A stretch of 15,600 nt of DNA, taken from positions 1 through 15,600 of the forward strand of contig CAOKJJ010000120.1 in NCBI GenBank assembly GCA_948468465.1, read 5' to 3'. A model generated the notes under the pieces. The model ran no database searches, was not told where the DNA came from, and saw nothing but the letters and a program-made list of their open reading frames with translations. Below are positions 1-6,577 of the stretch, in pieces. Each line of letters opens with the position of its first letter. Positions within the stretch are counted from its first letter, which is position 1. This DNA is from an uncultured Eubacterium sp. GTDB lineage: Bacteria > Bacillota_A > Clostridia > Lachnospirales > Lachnospiraceae. The translations under genes and the position numbers were made by a program.

Positions 1-67
1 GGCGCACAGAGCTTCTAAGCATTCTTCCAACGTCGCCGCAAGCCAGGCCATTTCCCCCTCACCCGGC
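1..67 (-). repeat. Hairpin element A0, partial (5' arm and start of core)
   Basis: Read on the minus strand, 67-35 is the 33-nt 5' arm, identical to the arm of A1 at 15317-15349. Positions 34-1 are the start of the core, and the rest lies off the left edge. From 19 leftward it diverges from A1 in the inner helix (1-8 read GGCGCACA against AATGCCAA in A1), so this is a distinct copy. Its 3' arm cannot be seen. Confidence 0.8.
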
Positions 68-295
68 TGGTTTTCTCAAGCTTTACATGTAAATTCGTGA
101 ACATTTATGGAAGAATCTGAAGCTGTTAAAACCTCACAGAGGCTTCGAATGATTGCGTAAAAAGAGTACGACCTTTAATATTTGCAAAGATCGGTTGGTA
201 TTCCTGTCAGTCATCGTAATACCTGATCAGATCGAATTTATAGGGATATAAAGCAGATTTTAACGCTGTGAATTCCGTAAAGCCAGACAAAATCA

Positions 296-531
296 GCTGG
301 ATGAGGGGCGGGGCCTGGATTTCGGCGACGTTGGAAGAATGTTTAGAAGTCCTTAGGATTCTGCTCTTTAAATCAGGGGCGCAGCCCAGCGTCACTTTTA
401 GCCGCTGGCGTTTAGCCAGAGGCGAACTTGGCGACGCGACCGGACGGAGCCACAGAGTCCATGCAGAATGCTTAGGAATTCTTAACATTCTGGAGTAGGA
501 GCCAAAATCCAGGCCCCGCCCCTCATCCAGC
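296..531 (+). repeat. Hairpin element B0, complete structured repeat (candidate RNA or ssDNA fold)
   Basis: A 236-nt element closed by a perfect 27-bp inverted repeat, 296-322 against 505-531. A short outer extension pairs 283-288 with 532-537. Inside it a second helix pairs 336-364 with 463-491 (29 positions, four mismatches). The apical region holds the hairpins GGGC/GCCC (377-380 with 384-387, loop GCA) and CTGGC/GCCAG (405-409 with 415-419, loop GTTTA), both conserved in A1. The core aligns without gaps to A1, with 19 differences in 190 nt (about 90%). Stem differences are mostly compensatory. Strand is given in the arbitrary orientation where the core begins CGGCGACG; which strand, if any, is transcribed is not shown by the sequence. 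A structured RNA, a single-stranded DNA substrate or a MITE-like end are all possible. Confidence 0.8.
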
Positions 532-545
532 GTCTGGATAGCCAC

Positions 546-582
546 AAAAAAAACGCAACACAATGTCAAAAGTGTTGCGTTT
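546..582 (-). terminator. Rho-independent terminator of the MBOAT gene
   Basis: On the minus strand an 11-bp perfect stem (551-561 with 572-582, AAACGCAACAC against GTGTTGCGTTT) with a 10-nt loop is followed by eight U residues (complement of 546-553). It lies 23 bp beyond the MBOAT stop codon. The U-run merges with the outer end of repeat element B0, which also ends in an A/T-run in copy A1. Confidence 0.93.
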
Positions 583-604
583 CTGGCTCCCCAGGGTTAG
601 ATTC

Positions 605-2110
605 TTAAAACTGAAAATAGATGAATTGCCCCGCATCAAATCCAGGCCCGTAAACCCCAAACAAAAAAATAAACGCAAACATCCCAGCCGCCGCAAGCCA
701 GCGAAACCATGCACATTGCTTAACCAAAAACAGGTCAAATGTTTCTTTTTTCCGGTATCTGAGAAATCCAACCGCAAACAAAATCCATAACGAGACGAGC
801 AAAATATTCAGTTCCATCAGATCCAGTCCAAGCTGGCAGAGCGTCCCGTCTGTCAGCGCGTGCCAGTCCGGTTTTGTGAAAATACGGACGATATAGCTGC
901 ATGCCTGGGTTAAAGATTCCGCCCGGAAAAATATCCATGCAAAGGTCGTCAGCACAAAAGTCGCCGCTGTCTGGCCGAACCGAAAGCTAAACGACGTGCA
1001 TTTGGTATGGGTTCTGGCATACATCCAATCTCTGTACGGCCTTGTCTCAGCCGCGATGATCTGGAACAGCCCATGGATGCCTCCCCATACAACAAAGTGC
1101 CAGCTCGCCCCATGCCATAACCCGCTGACAAGAAACGTAATAAAAATATTCAAATGCCTGCGGAATCTGCCGCAGCGATTACCGCCAAGCGGAATATACA
1201 GATAATCTTTAAACCATGTGCTCAGCGAAATATGCCATCTGCGCCAGAATTCCTGAATGCTCCTGGAAAAATAAGGCGTATCAAAATTATCCATCAGCGT
1301 AAATCCCATCACTTTGGCAGTTCCGATCGCGATCGTGGAATATCCCGCAAAATCGCAGTAAATCTGAATGGAAAACGCGGCTGCCGCAAGCACCAGCTCT
1401 ACGGTACCATAAAAATACCAGGAATCAAATACTGTATTCACAAGTATCGCCAAACGGTCCGCGATGACCATTTTCTGAAAATATCCCCACAGCATAATCC
1501 GAAGCCCGCTGGCAATCCGGTCATAATCAAACAGCTGTTTTGACGGAATCCGGTCGATTTGTTCTATTTGAATCAGAAGATTTTTCGACCTCTCGATCGG
1601 CCCTGCGACAAGCTGCGGAAAAAAAGAAACAAACAGCGCATATTTTAATAGATTTTTTTCCGGCCGGATCTCTTCGCGGTATACATCGATCGTATAGCCA
1701 AGCGCCTGAAACGTATAAAAGGAAATGCCTACCGGAAGCAAAATGTCAAATGGCCGTTCGACAGCCCTGGCTCCCAGATGGCGCAGCAAGACATTCACAT
1801 TACTCAGTGCAAAATCAAAATATTTATAAAAGCCCAAAATACTTAAATTCATCAAAAAGCTGCCCGCCACAATCCATTTTTTTACAGCGGTTCCTGCATC
1901 CTTCTCCCTGCAGATACCAAGCAGTATGCCGCTGAACCAGGTGACTGCTGTAGAAAACGCAATCAGAGCCACATACTTTGCGTTCCAGCTCATATAAAAA
2001 TAATAACTGGCAGCCAAAAGCCACAGATATCTGATTTTTTTCGGGACGATAAAATAAACCCCCGTAACAATCGGAAAAAATATTAAAAAATGAAAGGAAT
2101 TAAACAGCAT
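605..2110 (-). CDS. MBOAT-family membrane O-acyltransferase (AlgI-like)
   Basis: Predicted multi-pass membrane enzyme of 501 residues, the usual size for AlgI/PatA-like MBOAT proteins, which move acyl (often acetyl) groups onto exported polysaccharides. The family's invariant histidine is H333 in SGLWHGASW, and the second conserved histidine is H293 in RRWHISLSTWF. YIPLGGNR (305-312), FFPQLVAGPI (163-172) and the N-terminal MLFNSFHFLIFFPI are also typical. The start is the ATG at 2110, because GGGAG lies 9 nt upstream; the GTG at 2116 is only 3 nt from it. The gene follows the receptor gene's terminator, so it is probably its own transcript, and it ends at a strong terminator. The exported SGNH/DHHW partner often encoded beside such genes is absent on both sides. 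The acceptor is unknown; DltB is less likely because no dlt genes are near. Confidence 0.95.
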   Translation of the reverse strand: MLFNSFHFLIFFPIVTGVYFIVPKKIRYLWLLAASYYFYMSWNAKYVALIAFSTAVTWFSGILLGICREKDAGTAVKKWIVAGSFLMNLSILGFYKYFDFALSNVNVLLRHLGARAVERPFDILLPVGISFYTFQALGYTIDVYREEIRPEKNLLKYALFVSFFPQLVAGPIERSKNLLIQIEQIDRIPSKQLFDYDRIASGLRIMLWGYFQKMVIADRLAILVNTVFDSWYFYGTVELVLAAAAFSIQIYCDFAGYSTIAIGTAKVMGFTLMDNFDTPYFSRSIQEFWRRWHISLSTWFKDYLYIPLGGNRCGRFRRHLNIFITFLVSGLWHGASWHFVVWGGIHGLFQIIAAETRPYRDWMYARTHTKCTSFSFRFGQTAATFVLTTFAWIFFRAESLTQACSYIVRIFTKPDWHALTDGTLCQLGLDLMELNILLVSLWILFAVGFLRYRKKETFDLFLVKQCAWFRWLAAAGMFAFIFLFGVYGPGFDAGQFIYFQF

Positions 2111-2158
2111 AGCCACAATCTCCCGGTTTCCATACCATGTATTTATCAGAGCATTCTT

Positions 2159-2228
2159 TTATTTCCAGCTTCTTATTTTCAGCTACTTGTTTCCAGCTTC
2201 TTATTTTCAGCTTCTTATTTCTGATCTG
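2159..2228. repeat. Five 14-bp tandem repeats upstream of the MBOAT gene
   Basis: Units at 2159-2172, 2173-2186, 2187-2200, 2201-2214 and 2215-2228 (last degenerate). The consensus on the plus strand is TTATTTYCAGCTTC. They lie about 50-118 bp upstream of the MBOAT start codon, in its promoter or leader region. They could be iterated regulator sites or simple slippage repeats. The 14-bp period does not match the helical repeat. Confidence 0.85.
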
Positions 2229-2257
2229 CCCTTATTACAGTTTTTTCCAAACTTGCG

Positions 2258-2284
2258 GTTCTTATACCTCTCTTTGCAAAGAAC
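2258..2284. promoter_or_regulatory. Palindromic site, possible operator upstream of MBOAT
   Basis: TCTTTGCAAAGA at 2271-2282 is a perfect 12-bp palindrome. An overlapping pair GTTCTT (2258-2263) and AAGAAC (2279-2284) also forms an inverted repeat. It sits between the receptor terminator and the tandem repeats, where the MBOAT promoter should lie. I could not identify a convincing -35/-10 pair for that gene, so the role is only suggested. Confidence 0.3.
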
Positions 2285-2322
2285 TTTTTTACTATGCTGT
2301 CCATTCCGCTTTTAATTTTAAC

Positions 2323-2352
2323 AAAAAATGGCAGACAACAACTTGCCTGCCA
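2323..2352 (-). terminator. Rho-independent terminator of the chemotaxis receptor gene
   Basis: On the minus strand TGGCAGGCAA (2352-2343) pairs with TTGTCTGCCA (2338-2329) as a 10-bp stem with one G-U pair and a 4-nt loop, followed by six U residues (complement of 2323-2328). It begins 13 bp after the receptor stop codon. Confidence 0.93.
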
Positions 2353-2364
2353 CCTTTTTATTAC

Positions 2365-4068
2365 TTATGATTCTTCATTTAATACAAACTGCCCTACCAG
2401 TTCATCCAGTGTAGCCGCCTGTGCAGACAGCTCTTCGCTCGTCGCAGATGATTCCTGCGCCGCCGCGGAATTGTTCTGAACAACCTCTGAAATCTGGCTG
2501 ATTCCCTGCTCTGCCTGACGCATCGTTTCTGCCTGGGTAATCACCATAACGCTGAGGTTCTTAGAAGACTCCGCAATCTGCTTAATGCCGCTGACAACAT
2601 TGTCAATCGAACCGGATGCCCGCTCTACCGCACGGCTTCCTTCCGCGATCTCCTTCATCGAACTTTCAATCAAATCTCTCGTATCTACGGCTGCTTTTGC
2701 ACTTTGTTCCGCCAACTGACGGATTTCTTCAGCCACGACGGAAAATCCGCGTCCTGCTTCTCCGGCTCTGGCTGCTTCGATAGAAGCATTCAAAGAAAGC
2801 AGATTCGTCTGTGAAGCAATCGACTCAATTTCAGAAATAATATTTCCAATCTTAGCGGATGATTCGCTGATTTTTTCCATAGCTGTTACCATCGTATGCA
2901 TTTCATCACGGGTATGGTCAGCCTCATTTGCATAATTTTCAGCTTGTTTATAGGACTCTTCGGCGCTCTTTGCACTCTTTTCCATTGTTTCGGAAATATC
3001 TATAATCGTTGCCTGCAGCTCTTCTACAGCACCCGCCTGTTCCGTTGCTCCTTCTGCAAGGCTCTGCGCAGATTCTGCCAAATTAATGGAACCGCCGGAT
3101 ACCTGGCTGGAAGCTTCCCCAATGGAACGGATCGTATCTGACATCTGATTTCTTAAACCACGCATAGATTCGATTAATTTCTTAAAATCTTTCGTATATC
3201 TGTCCTGAACCTTAGACTGAACCGCGTAGTTTTTGCTTTCCATCTCACCGAGCACTGTTCCGATATCATTGATTATGACATTGAGGGCGTCCGCCATTTC
3301 CGCCGCATCGTTCACCATTTCCGCCACTTCATCATGCGAATCCGACTCTGGGAACGGAGAGGTAAGATCTCCTGACGCAAACAGCTTTAAACGGTCTCCC
3401 AGATTTTTCAGCGGATTTGAAATACCCTGTGCAATGCGCTTTCCAATACGTAAAGAAGTCAACACAGCAACAACGACAACCACTACAATAACCAGCATCA
3501 GGATAGCGCTTAAAATCGTCAGTGTCGTAGACAATTTCTTGCCTTCTGTCACTTTTACTTCCAAAAGATCATCCAGTTTTTCATAAATACTCTGATACGC
3601 TGGCGCCATCTCATTGATCGCCATCTCCTGTGCCTTTTCGCAAAGTTCCCTGTCTGTTGTAGCACCTGTTTCCATAATCTTTGTATCTAATGCCCAGTAT
3701 GCTTCCAGTTCTGCTTCGATCTGATCATACGTCTCCCGTCCTGCTTCCGATACAATCGTATTCTCTATTTCTGCAAAGTTTTCTTCAAACGCGGCAATCG
3801 CATCTGTATGCTGTTGCACCACTGTATTAATCGCATCCTCATCATCATACCCGATTACTGCACGCAAAGAAGACCGCACATCCGCAAATTCAAACATCGT
3901 CTTACCGATGTCCCCTTGTGCAAAACCAAAATTTGTCAGCGCGTATGAATACCGGTTTGAAACTACAATCAACGCTATCAAGCCTAAAACTGCCGCTACC
4001 GCTGTAATCAATGACACCATAAGAAAAGATTTTGTCAGCTTTTTCTCGATCTTTTCATCCTTAAACAT
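2365..4068 (-). CDS. Methyl-accepting chemotaxis protein, membrane receptor
   Basis: Transmembrane chemoreceptor of 567 residues, expected to pass ligand information to CheA/CheW arrays. Order: short cytoplasmic tail, TM1 (about 15-37), an external helical sensor of about 140 residues resembling the four-helix-bundle class, TM2 (about 180-206, with a run of valines), HAMP (about 210-262), then the signalling coiled coil. The hairpin tip is at 411-450 and contains [20 protein letters not shown], the hallmark of MCPs. Glutamine/glutamate-rich methylation-type helices flank it (about 330-360 and 515-550). There is no C-terminal CheR-tethering pentapeptide of the NWETF type. Start ATG at 4068 with GGAGGAGAG upstream. 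It has its own promoter and terminator, so it is monocistronic, with an unusually long leader. The ligand cannot be told from the sequence. Confidence 0.97.
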   Translation of the reverse strand: MFKDEKIEKKLTKSFLMVSLITAVAAVLGLIALIVVSNRYSYALTNFGFAQGDIGKTMFEFADVRSSLRAVIGYDDEDAINTVVQQHTDAIAAFEENFAEIENTIVSEAGRETYDQIEAELEAYWALDTKIMETGATTDRELCEKAQEMAINEMAPAYQSIYEKLDDLLEVKVTEGKKLSTTLTILSAILMLVIVVVVVVAVLTSLRIGKRIAQGISNPLKNLGDRLKLFASGDLTSPFPESDSHDEVAEMVNDAAEMADALNVIINDIGTVLGEMESKNYAVQSKVQDRYTKDFKKLIESMRGLRNQMSDTIRSIGEASSQVSGGSINLAESAQSLAEGATEQAGAVEELQATIIDISETMEKSAKSAEESYKQAENYANEADHTRDEMHTMVTAMEKISESSAKIGNIISEIESIASQTNLLSLNASIEAARAGEAGRGFSVVAEEIRQLAEQSAKAAVDTRDLIESSMKEIAEGSRAVERASGSIDNVVSGIKQIAESSKNLSVMVITQAETMRQAEQGISQISEVVQNNSAAAQESSATSEELSAQAATLDELVGQFVLNEES

Positions 4069-4251
4069 AAACTGCTCTCCTCCTCATAGACTATACTTTC
4101 TTATAAAATATTACGGGCACAGAGTTCTCCATATAACCCCCTTTTATGTATATTCGTTCCTTTCTGCACTCTTACCATTTTCCGTTTTATCCCTGGTACC
4201 CTAAAGTGATAACAGCCCAGACAAGCCGACCTGTTATAAAAAGTGCCAACT
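4069..4251 (-). promoter_or_regulatory. Long, probably structured 5' leader of the chemotaxis receptor mRNA
   Basis: The predicted start near 4251 leaves about 183 nt before the ATG. Near its 5' end two helices abut: ATAACAG/CTGTTAT (4231-4237 with 4209-4215, 15-nt loop) and CACTTT/AGAGTG (4208-4203 with 4172-4167, one G-U), the latter with an internal ACC/GGT pair. The length and nesting suggest a regulatory leader. I could not match it to the c-di-GMP-I or -II riboswitch cores as I know them, and there is no internal U-run terminator. Confidence 0.4.
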
Positions 4252-4257
4252 ATTCAT

Positions 4258-4286
4258 ATTATAGACCTTTTTGTCAGAGTTTACAA
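4258..4286 (-). promoter_or_regulatory. Sigma-A-type promoter of the chemotaxis receptor gene
   Basis: On the minus strand TTGTAA (4286-4281) and TATAAT (4263-4258) are separated by exactly 17 bp. The -10 is a perfect consensus. It lies between the kinase stop codon and the receptor, so the receptor need not depend on upstream transcription. Confidence 0.8.
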
Positions 4287-4334
4287 GGTCAAAATCATCC
4301 TTTTTAACTAAAAGCAAAGAAAGCGCTACTCCCC

Positions 4335-6545
4335 TTATCGGCATAGTTTTTCTTTCGGCAGCCATTTGCGCAGCACTCTGGACACATCCTCCATTTCGAT
4401 CGGCTTAGACGCAAAATCATTCATGCCTGCCGCAAAAAATTCTTCCCGCACTCCCTGCACCGCGTCCGCGGTAAGCGCAATAACCGGAAGATGCTTATAA
4501 CGCTCTCCTTCCAGGCCGCGGATTCTTTTGGTAGCTTCCACGCCATCCATCACCGGCATATAATGATCCATAAATACAAGGTCATACGGCTCTTTCTGCA
4601 CCCGTTCCAAAGCTTCCTGCCCGTTAGATGCCAGGTCAATCCGCATTTCGTACGGCTCTAAGAGCGCTTTTGCTACTTCCTGGTTGATTTCATTGTCGTC
4701 TACGAGCAAAATGCGGGCCTGCGGCGCGGTAAAGGTAAAGATCTCATCCTCCGCTTCCTTTTCTTCCTCTGCGGGCTGCTTTACTTCTGCGAAGCAGCCA
4801 ATCGTGTCCTCACTTTCCACTCCTGTCCACAGGTAAAAATAAAAGCAGCTGCCCAATCCATATTCGCTTTCCACTGACAGCTCACCACCCATCATTTCCA
4901 CCAGCTGTCTGGATATCGCAAGTCCTAAGCCTGTGCCTTCTTTTCCCTGGTTTTTCTTAATGTCTACCTGCGCAAACGCGTCAAACAGCCGTTTCAGGTC
5001 TTCTTTGTGAATTCCCTGCCCGGTATCTTTTACTGCAATATAAAGCTGTACTTTATCTGTTTCCCGTTTATTCAGCTTCACCGTTACAGTTACAGAGCCT
5101 TCTTCGGTAAATTTCACCGCGTTGTTCAAAATATTGATAATAACCTGGCGGATGCGCAGCCCATCTCCATACAAAAGGCGGGGAATATTTTCATCCACAT
5201 CCATAATCAGCTCGACATTTTTATCCCCGATTCTGGTTGCGCCGATGATCTGAATATCACGCAGCATCTGTGCGATATCAAACGTGTCTTCGGATATTTC
5301 AAATTTTCCGGCCTCAATTTTGGAAAAGTCAAGCAAATCATTGATCAGCTTTAACAGCGCGTTGCCGGAGCTTTGAATGTTGAGCAGATATTTTTCGTCT
5401 TCCGGATCCCTTTTTTTGCGCAAAAGCACTTCTGTCAAGCCTACGATAGCGTTCATCGGCGTACGGATCTCATGGGACATATTAGACACAAAAGCTGACT
5501 TGGCCTGGTTTGCAGACTCCGCCTGATCTTTGAGTTCTTTCATGATTTCCGCCTGTTCCTTGACACGCTCCGTATAATGATAGCTGTCCGTAATATCTGT
5601 CAGCACATACATCCTGCCATAATAGGTATTTTCCTTTTCGATCATATAGCTGCTGACGGCATAAATATCCCTGTCCCTTATCAGCCTTTTTTTATCCAAA
5701 ATACACATATCCATTTCTTCCAGCACTTTTTCGGCTTTTCCTAATGAGATCGTTTCATAAATCCGCTGCGCCGTTTGATTGAAATAAAGGATATTTTCAT
5801 CAATGTCCACAACTACAATTCCCTCCGCCAAAGCATCCATCGCCAGCTCCTTGGCCAGCGTCAGCGTATCAAAGATGCCGCCGTGAAAAATAAGGACAAT
5901 GAGCAGCAAAGAATCCAGCAGGCAGGCAGGGAGCGTAATGTCATACCCTTTCGTAACGCCGCTTAAATAAATGGCAAACCCCGCCATTGCAATCAAAACC
6001 ATGATAAGCAGATACGCAAACTGTTTTTTTTCTGCCTCCTTTTTTGTATTGATATAACAGGATACACATTTGGCTATCATAACCAGCGCGTAAATAAGCA
6101 TCAGCACGCTGTATATCTTATAAAGGATCCCGCGTCCCAATACCAAATGCGGAAAAATCCCCTCCTGCGTATATTGAATGCTGCTGTAATACAGCATATG
6201 CTTCTCACATGTCAACGCAGACAAAACAATGGCCGCGTGCACACAGACAAGTGCTTTTTCCAGCCATCTCGGAATCCGTACCTTACAAGTATGCATCACA
6301 AATAAAAACAGGCACAGCACAATAAACGGCTTGCCAAGATAAGAAAACTTCACTGCCTGCAAAGCTTCTTCCAATGACACTGCCTGCAGCTCCAAAAGAT
6401 AGCCGGCAAAGTTCGTACAAAGCGCAATGATCATAAATAAAAGATGCTGCTGCTGTCTGGATGGCTTCTGGCTGACTACATAATAAGCCTCCGCCAATAG
6501 GATGATAATTCCCACATATTGTATGAAGATAAAAAATGTATGCAT
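4335..6545 (-). CDS. Hybrid sensor histidine kinase with 7TM input, PAS and receiver domain
   Basis: Membrane sensor kinase of 736 residues. About seven hydrophobic helices span 1-225 (HisKA_7TM-type input), followed by a PAS-like domain (232-320) and a short coiled linker. The dimerisation/phosphoacceptor domain has H358 in SHEIRTP. The ATPase domain shows the N box NILNN (471-475), DTGQGI (507-512) and GTGLGL (537-542). A receiver follows an acidic linker (about 590-602), with acidic pocket D616/D617, phospho-acceptor D660, T692 and K714. All catalytic residues are present. No HPt domain is fused and no response regulator with an output domain is in the window, so the phosphorelay must continue elsewhere. 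Start ATG at 6545 with GGGGAG 6 nt upstream. It lies 32 bp after the EAL gene and is probably cotranscribed with it. The signal is unknown. Confidence 0.95.
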   Translation of the reverse strand: MHTFFIFIQYVGIIILLAEAYYVVSQKPSRQQQHLLFMIIALCTNFAGYLLELQAVSLEEALQAVKFSYLGKPFIVLCLFLFVMHTCKVRIPRWLEKALVCVHAAIVLSALTCEKHMLYYSSIQYTQEGIFPHLVLGRGILYKIYSVLMLIYALVMIAKCVSCYINTKKEAEKKQFAYLLIMVLIAMAGFAIYLSGVTKGYDITLPACLLDSLLLIVLIFHGGIFDTLTLAKELAMDALAEGIVVVDIDENILYFNQTAQRIYETISLGKAEKVLEEMDMCILDKKRLIRDRDIYAVSSYMIEKENTYYGRMYVLTDITDSYHYTERVKEQAEIMKELKDQAESANQAKSAFVSNMSHEIRTPMNAIVGLTEVLLRKKRDPEDEKYLLNIQSSGNALLKLINDLLDFSKIEAGKFEISEDTFDIAQMLRDIQIIGATRIGDKNVELIMDVDENIPRLLYGDGLRIRQVIINILNNAVKFTEEGSVTVTVKLNKRETDKVQLYIAVKDTGQGIHKEDLKRLFDAFAQVDIKKNQGKEGTGLGLAISRQLVEMMGGELSVESEYGLGSCFYFYLWTGVESEDTIGCFAEVKQPAEEEKEAEDEIFTFTAPQARILLVDDNEINQEVAKALLEPYEMRIDLASNGQEALERVQKEPYDLVFMDHYMPVMDGVEATKRIRGLEGERYKHLPVIALTADAVQGVREEFFAAGMNDFASKPIEMEDVSRVLRKWLPKEKLCR

Positions 6546-6577
6546 AATCTTCTCCCCATAAAAAACCGTGAAGCCGT

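Larger units (their letters stand above)
1..553. repeat. Left copy of composite divergent-hairpin repeat (A0-spacer-B0)
   Basis: Positions 9-320 align with 15291-15600 in the same orientation, at roughly 85% identity by hand, with a net 2-nt gap. The unit contains the inner end of element A0 (1-67, core on the minus strand), an AT-rich spacer (68-295) and complete element B0 (296-531, core on the plus strand). Identity is uneven: 20-77 (58 nt) and 296-320 match the other copy perfectly, while the spacer carries most of the differences, mainly G/A and C/T. The homology between A and B outer ends runs on to an A-rich tract near 546-553. I find no credible gene or confident promoter in the spacer. 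No family is recognised. The layout resembles a much enlarged BIME (two inverted REP units joined by a linker), but that is only an analogy. Confidence 0.85.

Noticed and set aside
68..295. Bidirectional promoter in the spacer driving both hairpin elements
   Set aside because: No -35/-10 pair with 16-18 bp spacing is convincing in either direction or conserved between the two spacer copies.
321..498. A 57-codon reading frame shared by the B0 core (plus) and A1 core (minus, 15145-15333), ending in NILE and about 75-80% identical in protein
   Set aside because: The 19 nucleotide differences fall evenly over codon positions (6, 6, 7) and most change the amino acid; start context is not conserved and the frame upstream is shifted by the arm length difference. 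Conservation follows base pairing, not codons.
4069..4251. c-di-GMP-I (GEMM) riboswitch in the receptor leader
   Set aside because: The conserved core segments I know for GEMM-I and for the c-di-GMP-II class are not present; only generic hairpins are seen.
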